A DNA stretch of 64,000 nt from an uncultured Bacteroidales bacterium (GCA_937949745.1 CALECM010000113.1:1-64000), one strand, 5' to 3'; counted from the first letter of the stretch, positions 9,016-19,714 are shown. The notes: generated by a model from the sequence alone, not told the origin. A program made the numbers and translations.

Positions 9016-10224
9016 TCACTTTTTGATAATTTTCTTTACGATAATTCCCTGATCCGTATCAAACCGTATAAAATAAATACCGGAAGGGTAAGGAGAAAAA
9101 TCCAATTTAATCTCATTTCCCGTTTCCTGTTTGCGGGAAATTACTTTTCCCAGGAAGTCAAGGACATCTATATTATCAAAGACAATATCTGATTTTACGG
9201 TCAAAGAATTTTGAACCGGATTGGGATATAATGTTACCATGCGGGAAAGATCCGGATCCGTAATGCCAATTGTTTGTAAAGTCCTGAAAGTCGTATCTAA
9301 AGAATAAATATTGGTATCATTGTCCCATATATTTTTTATATGTACTTCATAAAGCGTATCGGCGATTAAATCGGTCAGGATCGTGTCCGGAGTGGAACAT
9401 ATAAGTTTCCGGTAAGGGTCATTCGTACCGGAAATTTTATATTCGATAAGCCAGCCCGTTTCATCGACTGCCGGTAACCAGGTCAATTTTGCCGAGTGAT
9501 TCGTAATCTCCCCGATCATTAAATTTCTCGGCAATAAATACTCTGTTTTGATATCAAAAAGAACAGACCATTCACCAACCCAGCCGTTATCAGCCATAAT
9601 ATGATCGGTTACAACCAGTTTCCATTCTCCATTCATCGGGCAATTTAATAATTCATTCCAATTATCAACGGCCTGATATTCTATTTCCGGGACAGGATGG
9701 TAAACCAATCGGGACAGGGTGCGCAAGGAATCCATAGCTTCGATATAATACGAAGGAATACTCAGATTAGCCTGATCAAATATTTTTCCATTGGATGAGG
9801 TCGGAGACCAATAATAATCATAACAATTTCCCATTGACAAAGATGAATCACTTTGTGTGCAATCGTCAATATTACCCAAATTTAAACCGCAGGCCCGGGG
9901 CTCACCCAGGATTGTGCCCTGAGAAAGAGATCCGTGGTTAAAAAGCATAACCATGCTATCATTCGGACATTTTAATCCTACCGAAAGATCGCCGCCACAA
10001 CTATGCTCCATTGAAATCTTCATACGGATAATGTCCGAAACAGAATTTAATAATATTCCTTCCGGAAAAAAATCTACTTCAATAATACTTACATATGGAG
10101 TTCCATTTTGATCCGGAATAAAGAAAGGAGTTTGCTGTTTGATTTCTACCGGACGGGTTTGAGCTTGTATGGAATAAATGCCAGACAATGCTCCCAAAAT
10201 AATAATGAATAATGATTTTTTCAT
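9016..10224 (-). CDS. T9SS-exported protein: P-domain, FN3, type A sorting domain
   Basis: The chosen start (MKKSLFIIILGALSGIYSIQ) gives a proper signal peptide; the ATG 27 bases upstream would put nine unlikely residues before it. The mature protein of about 380 residues has a proprotein-convertase P-domain-like module (about residues 25-230, with MEHSCGGDLSVGLKCP and NGEWKLVVTD). A fibronectin type III domain follows (about 235-325), then a C-terminal T9SS type A sorting domain (VTLYPNPVQNSLTV, ending IIVKKIIKK). It is therefore secreted or surface-bound through the type IX system. No catalytic domain is present, so it is probably an adhesion or binding protein. It is a paralog of the next gene upstream. 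Confidence 0.88.
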   Translation of the reverse strand: MKKSLFIIILGALSGIYSIQAQTRPVEIKQQTPFFIPDQNGTPYVSIIEVDFFPEGILLNSVSDIIRMKISMEHSCGGDLSVGLKCPNDSMVMLFNHGSLSQGTILGEPRACGLNLGNIDDCTQSDSSLSMGNCYDYYWSPTSSNGKIFDQANLSIPSYYIEAMDSLRTLSRLVYHPVPEIEYQAVDNWNELLNCPMNGEWKLVVTDHIMADNGWVGEWSVLFDIKTEYLLPRNLMIGEITNHSAKLTWLPAVDETGWLIEYKISGTNDPYRKLICSTPDTILTDLIADTLYEVHIKNIWDNDTNIYSLDTTFRTLQTIGITDPDLSRMVTLYPNPVQNSLTVKSDIVFDNIDVLDFLGKVISRKQETGNEIKLDFSPYPSGIYFIRFDTDQGIIVKKIIKK

Positions 10225-10333
10225 GGGAGATGGGTTTTGAATTTCAGGCAAATATAGTAATTAAATGTAATTATACTATTATAGTATAAATAAATGGAAT
10301 AAAAGAGATACTATTTAGAAAATCCAGACATTT

Positions 10334-12448
10334 TTATTCTTTAATAAACTTTCTGGTTATTATACCATGCCCGGTTTCAAGCCGTACCAAATAAATACCG
10401 GAAGGATAAGAGGATATATCCCATACAACCTCCTTAAGCCGGCATTTTTTACCTTCTAATATTCTTCCCTGCATATCCATAATCTCAATATTTTCAAAAA
10501 GAATATCTGATTTTACAGTCAAAGAATTTTGAACCGGATTAGGATATAATGTTACCATTCGGGAAAGATCCGGAATTGCAATACTGTTGGCAACCTGCAA
10601 TGTCCTGAAAACTGTGTCGAAAGAATGGAGATTGGTAAAATGGTCCCATACGTTACGTATACGTAATTCGTAAAGCGTATCGGCGACCAGATCCCTTAAT
10701 ACCGTGTCCGGAGTAGTACAGTATAATCTCTGAAACGGATCACCGGTTCCGGAAATCCTGTACTCAACCCACCATCCGATCTCATTATCCTGGGGTAACC
10801 AGGTTAATTTTGCCGATTGCGAAGTGATATCTTCAATTACTAAACCTCCCGGCAACAGCAATTCGGTACTTGCATTAAAAGTGACGGACCACCCGCAAAT
10901 CCACCCGTTATCACCCTTCCTCAGATCAAATACTTTAATTTTCCAGTTTCCGTTCATCGGACAACCTATTAAATTTGAAAAGCTGTTGAAGGGAAGATAA
11001 TCCAATCCGGGAGCCGGATGACTGATATTGGAATCTGCTTCCGTCCGCAGAGAATCAGATACTTCAATATACCAGGAAGGAGATATCAGGTTATCGGCAA
11101 AAGCGATCGTTCCATTGGAAGAATTGGCAGACCAGAAATAATCATAACAGTTTCCCATTAACGACGAAACTTCGCTATCCGTGCATGTATCCTGGATTTC
11201 CGTGTTCAATCCGCAGGCCCATGGCTCACCCAGTATGGATTTATTCAGACTGGAATTACCTGAAAGCAATGCCACATTTTGTCCGTTCGGGCATTCCAGA
11301 TAAACATATAGGTCCGCAAGATAACTGTGCTCCATGGCTACTTTAATACGTTCAATGTCGGTGTCGGAATTGAATTTACTATTTTCCGGGAAAAAATCAA
11401 TATATAAAGTACTTTCCTGCCATGCGTAAGGTTCATCAGGAATGAAGAGTGAACTGTCCTGTTTAAACTCCACCGGACGGGTTTGGATAATCGCAGGCGG
11501 ATCCGGTAAAGTCCTGAAAGTAGTATCCAGGGAAAACTGATTCGTATCATTTTCCCAGAAGGTATGGATGCGAAGTTCATAAATCCGGTCATCCAGTAAA
11601 TTTAATAATAAGGCATTAGGTGAAGAAGTGGTCATACGCCGATACGGTCCCTGATCGCCTGAGATTTTGTATTCGACCAGCCATCCGGATTCATCCGCTA
11701 CCGGAGTCCATTTTAATCTTGCCGAATGAGTCGTGATATCCTCAATTTTCAAATCCTTGGGCAATAAGTATTCTTTTTCCACATCCAGTGTTATCGACCA
11801 GTCGCAGATCCAGCCGTTATCCATTCCGATATTATCGGTCACGATAAGTGTCCAGTCTCCGTTCATCGGACAACCCAATAAATTATCCCAGTCACTTAAG
11901 GGCTGATATTCTATACCGGGTGCCGGATGACGGAGATCCGGACCGGTAAACTTTCTCTCTAACTCAGACGCATCAAGATACCATGAAGGGGTTACCAGAT
12001 TTGCGGAGTCAAATATGTGTCCGTTGGTGGAACTGGGGGACCAAAAATAATCGTAACAATTGCCCATTGCAGTGGATAAAACCGTGCAAGCATCAACCCT
12101 GCCCATATATAACCCGCAAGCCCATGGCTCACCCAATAAGGTATTTCCCGGAGTAGTGCTCTTGTCGAAAAAAGTGATGCTCTGATTTCCCGGACATTTT
12201 AATTGCAGTGTAAGGTCCTTAGCACAGCTATGTTCCATTGCAACTTTAACGTTGATCAACTTCCAGATATGATTCAGCCATCCACCTTCCGGAAGAAAAT
12301 CGATATGAATACTTGTTTGATAAGAAACGCCCACTCCGTCGGGAATATAAAAAGGAGTACCTTTCTTTAATTCTACCTGCCTGGTTTGGCCCGCAATGGG
12401 ATCACTTGTAAATAAAATTACGATAATAATAAATAATAATTTTTTCAT
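10334..12448 (-). CDS. T9SS-exported protein with duplicated P-domain/FN3 units
   Basis: A 704-residue paralog of the downstream gene. After the signal peptide (ends PIAGQ) it carries two successive units, each a P-domain-like module plus a fibronectin type III domain (roughly residues 22-320 and 325-620). A type A T9SS sorting domain closes it (VTLYPNPVQNSLTV; end GIITRKFIKE). Each P-domain unit repeats the landmarks EPWACGL, GNCYDYFWS and CPMNG. The two genes lie head to tail with 109 bases between them, consistent with gene duplication followed by internal duplication or loss. Function unknown; surface binding is likely. Confidence 0.88.
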   Translation of the reverse strand: MKKLLFIIIVILFTSDPIAGQTRQVELKKGTPFYIPDGVGVSYQTSIHIDFLPEGGWLNHIWKLINVKVAMEHSCAKDLTLQLKCPGNQSITFFDKSTTPGNTLLGEPWACGLYMGRVDACTVLSTAMGNCYDYFWSPSSTNGHIFDSANLVTPSWYLDASELERKFTGPDLRHPAPGIEYQPLSDWDNLLGCPMNGDWTLIVTDNIGMDNGWICDWSITLDVEKEYLLPKDLKIEDITTHSARLKWTPVADESGWLVEYKISGDQGPYRRMTTSSPNALLLNLLDDRIYELRIHTFWENDTNQFSLDTTFRTLPDPPAIIQTRPVEFKQDSSLFIPDEPYAWQESTLYIDFFPENSKFNSDTDIERIKVAMEHSYLADLYVYLECPNGQNVALLSGNSSLNKSILGEPWACGLNTEIQDTCTDSEVSSLMGNCYDYFWSANSSNGTIAFADNLISPSWYIEVSDSLRTEADSNISHPAPGLDYLPFNSFSNLIGCPMNGNWKIKVFDLRKGDNGWICGWSVTFNASTELLLPGGLVIEDITSQSAKLTWLPQDNEIGWWVEYRISGTGDPFQRLYCTTPDTVLRDLVADTLYELRIRNVWDHFTNLHSFDTVFRTLQVANSIAIPDLSRMVTLYPNPVQNSLTVKSDILFENIEIMDMQGRILEGKKCRLKEVVWDISSYPSGIYLVRLETGHGIITRKFIKE

Positions 12449-12745
12449 GAATATTATAATGGGTTAAAATACGATGCAAAAATATAAAGTTATGGTGAAT
12501 TTAATAAATAAAATAGGAGAGGAGGCTGACTATTTTTTATATATAAATTTAAATCTTTACCAATAAAAATTTTTATCAGTTAAAATTTTTAAGTAAATAT
12601 CCATTCATTTGGAAATGCATAGGAAGTTTATCTAAAAAACAATAAATTCCGGAATATTCCGCAAAGTTAATATAATTAAAATGTTTTATATCAAGTAGTT
12701 ATATTTGACAAATTAATGATAAGATTATTCTCATATAAAAAGCAA

Positions 12746-13053
12746 TTAATCCTGTTTTTCATATTCCTGATATTGAGGTAAACCGGTACAGCCGAAGAAA
12801 ATATTTATTCCCATTTTCTTAACTGAATCAGGTATTGTGGCGGAAGTTAAACTTTTACATCCGGAGAAAGTAGACATCCCGATTTTTTTGACCGAAGTAA
12901 CCGCTATCGGGAATCACCATCTCTGTAGCGTCAGAGTTTGATAGCCGGTTATCGCTAAGGTGTAAGGATATTTATGGGATGTAATTTTATAGTATAATCC
13001 ATCGAATGTAAAATCCCGGGCAATAATGTATAAGTTTAGAAATAAATCTTGTG
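12746..13053 (-). pseudogene. Remnant of a BspA-like leucine-rich-repeat surface protein
   Basis: Within the 750-base gap 12449-13198 the minus strand encodes broken pieces of an LRR_5/BspA-like protein. One frame gives DFTFDGLYYKITSHKYPYTL. A second gives LSNSDATEMVIPDS. A third gives VTSVKKIGMSTFSGCKSLTS, then ATIPDSVKKMGINIFFGC and a stop at 12746-12748. These are typical repeat-unit words (IPDSV, F.GC..L) but are separated by frameshifts and an in-frame stop, and no start codon or signal peptide remains. I see nothing else in the gap, which is AT-rich. Confidence 0.7.
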
Positions 13054-13198
13054 GATATCACCATATTATGACCTTAAAATAGCCATTTTTACTACAAATA
13101 AAGGTTTATCTTTATTATAAGCAATTTTCCTATAATTTATATTATGTTAAATAGAATATAAGAGGACCCTCTTTCTGACATTTTTGTGAAAGAAATTA

Positions 13199-13966
13199 TT
13201 AGGAGGATTTTTCCGTATCAGCTTTACTATAATCCAGACGATCCCATTTCCGGAACCAACTTCTTACCCGTAGTCCGATAACACCAAGGATCGCTTCCTT
13301 GAAAATTCCCGAGCTCATTTTAGATGTTCCCAGCGTACGGTCGGAAAAAATGATCGGAACTTCCACAATTTTATATTTCAGCTTATGCATGTTGAATTTC
13401 ATCTCGATCTGAAATCCGTAACCTATATGATGGATTTTGGAAAAGTCTATCGTTTTTAATGCGGATACCCGGTAACATTTGAAACCGGCTGTCGTATCCT
13501 TGACCGGAATCCCCAACATAAACCTTACATACATAGAACCGCAATATGACATTAATAATCTGGACATGGGCCAATTTAAGACATTTACACCTTTACAATA
13601 CCTTGATCCGATGGCCAAATCGGCATTCTGTTCTATACAGGCATCATAAAGACGTTGCAGATCTTCCGGATTATGGGAAAAATCGGCGTCCATTTCAAAT
13701 ATAAAGTCATAGTTATTTTTTATACCCCACTGAAAACCATGAATATAGGCAGTTCCTAACCCCTGTTTTCCCGCACGTTCTTCGATAAATAGTTTTCCGG
13801 AATATTCCGGTATCAGTTTTTTTACGATATCGGCAGTTCCGTCCGGTGAATTATCTTCAATGATCAGGATATCCGCATCGAAAACAGAGAAAGTTTTCCT
13901 GATGATATTCTCGATGTTTTCTTTTTCGTTGTAAGTGGGAATGATAACTAACCTTTTATCAGCCAT
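13199..13966 (-). CDS. Polyprenol monophosphomannose synthase-like glycosyltransferase (GT2)
   Basis: A 255-residue GT-A fold glycosyltransferase close to dolichol/polyprenol-phosphate mannosyltransferases. Visible are the nucleotide-sugar-binding start VIIPTYNEKENI, IIEDNSPDGT, the DXD-like motif EMDADFSHNP, SRY near residue 123 and DTTAGFKCYR. There are no C-terminal membrane segments, so it is the short soluble DPM1-like form. It would charge a lipid carrier with a sugar, probably for protein or surface glycosylation. It stands alone, divergent from the TonB receptor gene. Confidence 0.88.
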   Translation of the reverse strand: MADKRLVIIPTYNEKENIENIIRKTFSVFDADILIIEDNSPDGTADIVKKLIPEYSGKLFIEERAGKQGLGTAYIHGFQWGIKNNYDFIFEMDADFSHNPEDLQRLYDACIEQNADLAIGSRYCKGVNVLNWPMSRLLMSYCGSMYVRFMLGIPVKDTTAGFKCYRVSALKTIDFSKIHHIGYGFQIEMKFNMHKLKYKIVEVPIIFSDRTLGTSKMSSGIFKEAILGVIGLRVRSWFRKWDRLDYSKADTEKSS

Positions 13967-14113
13967 AAATTTATTTTGAAAAAACGGAATCTAAATTATC
14001 CGGAAACAAAAAATTAAAAAGAATTTTCCAACCTGATAATTTTTTGCAAAAATACATTATTTTTTTGATCTGATACCTTATTTATGAAGAGTTTTTCGCC
14101 TTTAATATTTTAC

Positions 14114-14121
14114 TATTTTTG
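14114..14121 (+). promoter_or_regulatory. -7 promoter box for the TonB receptor/DUF5689 pair
   Basis: TATTTTTG fits TAnnTTTG, 31 bases before the receptor start, in the 185-base divergent gap after the glycosyltransferase gene. Confidence 0.5.
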
Positions 14122-14151
14122 CACTGTTTTTTACGATAAAATAAAGGACAG

Positions 14152-16596
14152 ATGAAAAAAAAATTACTTCTTGGCTTTTGGGCTATTATCAGCACTTTAC
14201 ATATTTCCGCACAAGATCAAAAACTCCCTGATTCCCTTACTCACCGCCCTACCCCTCTAAATGATATTGTTTTTCCGGACGGTATATTCTATGAATCCTC
14301 TGATGTTTACACGCGCAATATACTTTTCCCGTTCAATATCGCATCTTACCGTAACAGAGGATATGAACCGCAAAACCAGGTGATTCAATATAATAATATT
14401 GGAATGAGAAATCTGGCCGATGGCCTTTCTCCGTATATGCATTGGGACGCTTTTAACCATATTATGCTGGATCCGGCGGAAATGGTGAATTTAAGCTCTT
14501 CCGCTTCCGATTTTTCCTTCGGAGCGGTTGGCGGCGGACTGAATTTCAATTTGCGGGCTTCAGCACTACCCGAACAATTCAGGGCTACTTATTCTTTATC
14601 GAACAGAACCTATACCAATAGGATGATGATCACCGGAGCCACCGGCGTGAGCGAAAACGGATGGTCATTTGCCGTTTCTTTTTCCGGGCAGTTTGGCAAC
14701 CAGTTAAGTTATATTGACGGAACGGTTGATAACTCATGGAGTTACTTTGCAGCTGTGGAAAAGCGGTTTACCCCCTCCCACTCTCTCAACCTGACTTTTT
14801 TCGGTTCTCCTACCTGGCGCAGTTTGCGGGAAGGCGTTACCGGAGAGGTCCGTGATCTTCTCGGGAAATCTTATTACAACCCTAACTGGGGATGGTATAA
14901 CGGTAAACAGCGCAATGCCAGGATGAACAATACTTATGAGCCTGTTATTTTGTTAACCCACGATTATACTCCCGAGGAAAAGAAAATTACCATCACGAGC
15001 AGCCTTGAGGTGAATTTCGGGAAAAATAACACTACTGCGCTGAACTGGTACCAGGCCGACGATCCCCGACCGGATTCCTATCAACATCTGCCTTCTTTCC
15101 AAACCAATCCCGAAATGAGAGATTTAGTAGAGGAAGGATGGCTTTATAAATCCGCCGTAAGGCAAATTGACTGGGATAAAATTTACAATATAAACCAATT
15201 GGCTGCCAATCAAGGGAAAAGGGCACAATACATTACGGAAAATCATCACAAAACCCATTTCCAGCTTGGCGGTTCTTCCCATATTATGGCGGAACTGACC
15301 GAACATATGAATATGACGGCAGGAATCGACCTGAAGGGAATGAAACAACGTAATTTTAAAACCCTGGATGATCTGTTGGGCGGATCTTACTGGCTGGATA
15401 TAGAAAACTATCCCGACGGTGTTTTACCTGATCCCGAATTTGCCGCTAATGATCTGGACCAATTGAATAAAAAGATCCACAAAGACGATATTTTCGGCTA
15501 TAATTATGATTATCATATTTATGATCAAAATCTTTGGGGCTTACTTGCTTTTACGTATAATAAATTGGATTTTTATGCCGGTCTGAATCTGGGCGCCACG
15601 GAATTCTGGCGGGAAGGGAAAATGAAAAACGGCCGTTACGGAGAATCCGCTGAGGGTAGATCAGAGGTTAAATCTTTTTTTAATTATGGACTAAAAGCAG
15701 GAATCACCTATAAAATAAATAAAGCGCATGCTTTATCCCTCAATGGTTTTTTCAATACCAGGGCTCCTTATATCGTCAATGCTTTCCTGTCGCCACGGCT
15801 AAGTAATAATTACGCTCAGGATCTTACCGGCGAGAAAATTATATCCGCCGATCTTTCCTATAAAATAGATTATTCTTTTATGCAACTGAGACTCAGTGGT
15901 TATTATACTAAATTCATAGACCAAACCCGCCTGATCAGTTTCTACCATGACGATTACCGTTCCTTGATGAATTATTCGCTTACCGGAATCGACCAGCAAC
16001 ATATCGGCATAGAACTGGGCGCCGAATTTAAATTAAGTCGTATGTTTACCTTGTTTTTGGCAGGTAACTTCGGAGATTATACTTATACCAATAATCCGAA
16101 CCTGACCATGGAAGTGGAAAACGGATACGATATACAGGCAGGATCGGCCATCATTTATGATCAGGAAGTTAAATGGAAAAATGCTCATGTAGCCGGTTCT
16201 CCGCAAATAGCTGCCACCCTCGGACTGCAATTCCATCACAAGGGCTGGTGGGTAATGCTAAACGGTAATTATTTTGATAAAATTTACTGTTACCTGAATC
16301 CTTCCCGCCGGACTTCATCTGTGGAAGATGCAACCACTGAGGAACAATATGCCCAGCTGTCGAACCAGGAAAAAATAAAAGGACAGTTCACCTTGGATCT
16401 TTCCGTAAGTAAATCATGGCATATCAATAAAAAATATTGGATCGGATTTGATGCTAGTGTGACCAATCTCCTTAATAATAAGAAATTAGTAACGACTGCA
16501 TGGGAACAATATCCTTTCAGTCCCGACAGATCCCAGAGTCGTTACATATATGCTTACGGTATTAGTTTTTACGCAGGAATTAACTTGAAATTCTAA
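14152..16596 (+). CDS. TonB-dependent receptor without carboxypeptidase domain
   Basis: An 814-residue outer-membrane protein with signal peptide (ends HISAQ), a short plug-like region (about residues 50-135, including ASDFSFGAVGGGLNFNLRAS) and a long barrel ending FYAGINLKF. Unlike the receptor at 2961 it has no N-terminal carboxypeptidase-like domain. It precedes a DUF5689 lipoprotein gene by 48 bases, a frequent Bacteroidales pairing. Its substrate is unknown. Confidence 0.85.
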   Translation: MKKKLLLGFWAIISTLHISAQDQKLPDSLTHRPTPLNDIVFPDGIFYESSDVYTRNILFPFNIASYRNRGYEPQNQVIQYNNIGMRNLADGLSPYMHWDAFNHIMLDPAEMVNLSSSASDFSFGAVGGGLNFNLRASALPEQFRATYSLSNRTYTNRMMITGATGVSENGWSFAVSFSGQFGNQLSYIDGTVDNSWSYFAAVEKRFTPSHSLNLTFFGSPTWRSLREGVTGEVRDLLGKSYYNPNWGWYNGKQRNARMNNTYEPVILLTHDYTPEEKKITITSSLEVNFGKNNTTALNWYQADDPRPDSYQHLPSFQTNPEMRDLVEEGWLYKSAVRQIDWDKIYNINQLAANQGKRAQYITENHHKTHFQLGGSSHIMAELTEHMNMTAGIDLKGMKQRNFKTLDDLLGGSYWLDIENYPDGVLPDPEFAANDLDQLNKKIHKDDIFGYNYDYHIYDQNLWGLLAFTYNKLDFYAGLNLGATEFWREGKMKNGRYGESAEGRSEVKSFFNYGLKAGITYKINKAHALSLNGFFNTRAPYIVNAFLSPRLSNNYAQDLTGEKIISADLSYKIDYSFMQLRLSGYYTKFIDQTRLISFYHDDYRSLMNYSLTGIDQQHIGIELGAEFKLSRMFTLFLAGNFGDYTYTNNPNLTMEVENGYDIQAGSAIIYDQEVKWKNAHVAGSPQIAATLGLQFHHKGWWVMLNGNYFDKIYCYLNPSRRTSSVEDATTEEQYAQLSNQEKIKGQFTLDLSVSKSWHINKKYWIGFDASVTNLLNNKKLVTTAWEQYPFSPDRSQSRYIYAYGISFYAGINLKF

Positions 16597-16644
16597 TCAA
16601 TTATCAGGCATCAATAATTTTAATGTTTGTAAAGCGTTATCATC

Positions 16645-17442
16645 ATGAATAAAAAAAGATCTTTAATTTTAGCCTTAATGTTGGGAATATTATTTACCGG
16701 AATATCGTGTACGAAACCATGGAATGAACCGGAATTTAAGACTCCTTCTTATCCGGGAAGAGCTAATAAGAAGATTACTGAACTCAAAAGATTGCATACT
16801 CTTGGTAACGCACCGGATTCTATTTTTCCGCGAAGGGATTTTATTTTCGAAGCGTGGGTAATGAGCAGCGATGAGGAAGGTAATTTCAACAAGTCACTTT
16901 TTTTGCAGGATGCGACCGGCGGAATTGAATTATTGCTGGATGAGTCTTATTTATTCAACCGGTATCCGTTAGGACAAAAAGTATTTGTCAACGCCAGATA
17001 TCTCGTGGTCGGAGATCACCATAATGCTTATCAATTAGGATGGAAAAATCAGGACAGGGTCATCGGCATCCATTCTATTTATATGAACCAATATATATCC
17101 AGGGACAGCCTTCCCGGTTCCCATGGAATGCCCTCCCCTACTCCGGTAACTAATGCCGCCGACCTGTCAGCAAATGAAGGAAAATTGGTTTCTATTTCCG
17201 GTTGTTCGTTTACGGAAACTTCTATCGGCCGGCCTCTGGCTTATAGAGATACGGAGTTTACAGAACATCCGGTAATTTTTAATAATACCGAAATATATTT
17301 AAAAACGTCGGCTAATGCGAAGTTTAGGAATATCCAATGTTTAGATCAGGAATTTGATTTGGTCGGAATCCTGATCAGGAACGGGGATCGCCACGAGATT
17401 ATGCTTCGTTCTGGCCGGGATATTTTATACACCGGGTTGTAA
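16645..17442 (+). CDS. DUF5689 lipoprotein
   Basis: A 265-residue lipoprotein (lipobox near GISC, residues 19-22). The OB-fold-like body with [20 protein letters not shown] and DATGGIEL is typical of DUF5689. It is probably the surface or periplasmic partner of the TonB receptor just upstream. Molecular function is unknown. The ribBA gene follows after 22 bases and may be read from the same transcript. Confidence 0.82.
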   Translation: MNKKRSLILALMLGILFTGISCTKPWNEPEFKTPSYPGRANKKITELKRLHTLGNAPDSIFPRRDFIFEAWVMSSDEEGNFNKSLFLQDATGGIELLLDESYLFNRYPLGQKVFVNARYLVVGDHHNAYQLGWKNQDRVIGIHSIYMNQYISRDSLPGSHGMPSPTPVTNAADLSANEGKLVSISGCSFTETSIGRPLAYRDTEFTEHPVIFNNTEIYLKTSANAKFRNIQCLDQEFDLVGILIRNGDRHEIMLRSGRDILYTGL

Positions 17443-17464
17443 AACCTTTAAAAACAGATTAAAA

Positions 17465-18676
17465 ATGGAAGAAAAATTCAGTACTATAGAAGAAGCTTTA
17501 GAAGATTTCAGGAACGGGAAATTCCTTATTGTCGTAGATGATGAAGACCGGGAAAACGAGGGTGATTTTATCACTTCGGCTGAACTGATAACCCCTGAAA
17601 AAGTGAATTTTATGATGAGCTACGGACGTGGCGTATTGTGTACTCCCATGACGATAGAACGTTGTAAGGAGCTTGACCTGGAAATGCAGGTGACGAACAA
17701 TACTTCTCATTTGGGCACTCCGTTCACGGTAACGGTGGATTTACTCGGTCACGGCTGTACCACGGGCGTTTCCATGCACGACCGTGCCGCTACGATCAAA
17801 GCGTTATCCGATCCGTCTATTAAACCGGAAGATCTCGGACGGCCGGGACATGTGAATCCTTTACAGGCCCGGGACGGAGGTGTTCTGGTAAGGGCCGGAC
17901 ATACCGAAGCTACCGTTGACCTGGCCAAATTAGCCGGAATGAAGCCTGTGGGAGCACTGATTGAAATTATCAATCCCGACGGCACGATGGCCAGATTGCC
18001 CCAATTATTTGAAGTGGCGGAGAAACACCAGATGAAAATCATCACCATCAAAGATTTGATCGCATACAGAGTGCGTACCGAAAAATTAATCCGCCGGGAA
18101 GAGGAAGTTTCTCTACCCACAGAATGGGGAAATTTCAAACTTATTGCTTACACGCAGTTAAATAACGGTAATACCCACCTGGCTTTAAAAAAAGGGGAAT
18201 GGAAAGAAGGTGAAGAAGTATTGGTGAGAGTACACTCTTCGTGTGCGACAGGAGATATTTTCGGTTCATGTAAATGCGATTGCGGTGCCCAATTGCACAG
18301 GTCTATGGAGATGGTTGAAAAAGAGGGGAAAGGAATTGTCCTCTATATGAATCAGGAAGGACGTGGTATAGGATTGGTTAATAAATTAAAAGCTTACCAT
18401 TTACAGGAAATGGGCCGGGATACCGTGGAAGCTAATCTGGAACTGGGTTTCCGGGCCGATGAAAGAGATTATGGTATCGGCGCACAGATACTCCGGGATC
18501 TTAACGCAACCAAAATCCGGCTGATTACCAATAATCCGACTAAAAGAGCCGGTTTATCCGGCCATGGTATTGAGATCGTGGAAACAGTTCCTATCATTAT
18601 AGAACCTAATGATAATAACCGTCAATATCTTAAAACTAAACAGGAGAAAATGGGTCATACCCTGCACTTACTTTAA
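17465..18676 (+). CDS. ribBA: RibBA, DHBP synthase / GTP cyclohydrolase II
   Basis: A 403-residue bifunctional riboflavin-pathway enzyme. The N-terminal half (residues 1-205) is 3,4-dihydroxy-2-butanone-4-phosphate synthase with [13 protein letters not shown] and the HTEA.VDLA region. The C-terminal half (210-400) is GTP cyclohydrolase II with zinc-binding Cys residues in [20 protein letters not shown] and the motif NQEGRGIGL. Both active sites look intact. No FMN riboswitch is visible in the 22-base upstream gap. Confidence 0.97.
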   Translation: MEEKFSTIEEALEDFRNGKFLIVVDDEDRENEGDFITSAELITPEKVNFMMSYGRGVLCTPMTIERCKELDLEMQVTNNTSHLGTPFTVTVDLLGHGCTTGVSMHDRAATIKALSDPSIKPEDLGRPGHVNPLQARDGGVLVRAGHTEATVDLAKLAGMKPVGALIEIINPDGTMARLPQLFEVAEKHQMKIITIKDLIAYRVRTEKLIRREEEVSLPTEWGNFKLIAYTQLNNGNTHLALKKGEWKEGEEVLVRVHSSCATGDIFGSCKCDCGAQLHRSMEMVEKEGKGIVLYMNQEGRGIGLVNKLKAYHLQEMGRDTVEANLELGFRADERDYGIGAQILRDLNATKIRLITNNPTKRAGLSGHGIEIVETVPIIIEPNDNNRQYLKTKQEKMGHTLHLL

Positions 18677-18685
18677 TGATAATAT

Positions 18686-18898
18686 ATGAGAATGCGTCTT
18701 CCTTTTATTTCCGCGGTTTTTCTGGCTATTTGCCTTCTTTTGTCATGTGCAAAAAAATGTGACTGTTATCTTTACGATAAAAATAATAAACTGGAAAATG
18801 AGACTCCGGAAGAAAGGACAATGCCCCGAAGTTTAAAACTTGAGTGTACCTTTTTTGATACCTACGTGGATACCGTAGGCGGATATAAATGCAAATAA
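18686..18898 (+). CDS. Small Cys-rich lipoprotein of unknown function
   Basis: A 70-residue protein with a hydrophobic N-terminus and lipobox LLLSC near residue 21, followed by AKKCDCYLYD. Its mature part of about 50 residues has five cysteines, several probably disulphide-bonded. It follows ribBA by 9 bases and ends on the terminator hairpin. I recognise no family. Confidence 0.65.
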   Translation: MRMRLPFISAVFLAICLLLSCAKKCDCYLYDKNNKLENETPEERTMPRSLKLECTFFDTYVDTVGGYKCK

Positions 18899-18930
18899 AA
18901 AAAGGCTTCTCTTATGAGAAGCCTTTTTTT
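18897..18930. terminator. Bidirectional intrinsic terminator
   Basis: GGCTTCTC, loop TTAT, GAGAAGCC forms a perfect 8-bp stem. It is flanked by A7 on the left and T7 on the right, so it works in both directions between the convergent genes ending at 18898 and 18946. Confidence 0.9.
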
Positions 18931-18945
18931 ATAGTTTTATAGATA

Positions 18946-19632
18946 TTATTCCATACCAAACATTTGTTTCAATTCGGCAGGCATATCATTTACGGAAACA
19001 GCCTGGCTGGGTATAAGGAAATTAGCATTTTTAATTTTCTTATCAGGTTTAATAGAAAGGACTTCCTGTACAATAGTATAAGCCACGTCTCCAATTTCAT
19101 CTTCAACAGGAACCATAAAGGAAAGAGGATATCCCTGTAAACCCATAAACTGAATGGATTTATAATTAGGGGTCAGGTCGTCGGTAACATACATGGTGAT
19201 GTCACGGGTTTCATCGGTTTCCAGATTGGTGATGGTGCAAACCGCTTTATAACTTTTATATCCAGCGATGGTTTTGGTATCGTTTTTATCGTAGGTGTAA
19301 TCGTATTGTGTGAATTGAGGTTTTTCTACAGTATCGATATTATAATACATTCCATATCCCATCAGGGACAGGTCTATTACGGTAGTAGTGGTTTGGTTAT
19401 CGCCATCTTCAATATAAATGACGCCTATACCTTCACTATCCTGGACTACTTTGCTTTTATTCCCGAATACTGTCATTTCCTGTTCACCCTGGTATTGTGA
19501 GAGAATATTGGCATCAGTGGTACCCTCGGCCCTAACCTGCATTTTAATTGTTCCCGCGAAAGGTTTTTGTGCACTTAAAGAGATACTCAAAACAGTAAAT
19601 AATACTATAAGGAGTGAAATAGTTTTTTTCAT
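18946..19632 (-). CDS. DUF4412-like secreted protein
   Basis: A 228-residue exported protein with signal peptide (ends ISLSAQ). The body resembles DUF4412/GLPGLI-type Bacteroidetes proteins: FAGTIKMQVRAEG at the mature start, a central YKSYKAVCTI and ITMYVTDDLTPNY. Such proteins are predicted periplasmic beta-sandwich or lipocalin-like folds of unknown role. It is monocistronic, with a terminator on its 3' side. Confidence 0.65.
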   Translation of the reverse strand: MKKTISLLIVLFTVLSISLSAQKPFAGTIKMQVRAEGTTDANILSQYQGEQEMTVFGNKSKVVQDSEGIGVIYIEDGDNQTTTTVIDLSLMGYGMYYNIDTVEKPQFTQYDYTYDKNDTKTIAGYKSYKAVCTITNLETDETRDITMYVTDDLTPNYKSIQFMGLQGYPLSFMVPVEDEIGDVAYTIVQEVLSIKPDKKIKNANFLIPSQAVSVNDMPAELKQMFGME

Positions 19633-19714
19633 TGTTATCGTTTTAAATTAATATTCGTTTTTTAAATTATTTTTAATATGCAAAAATAGTAAAAAACCAA
19701 TATATCTGCGAAAA

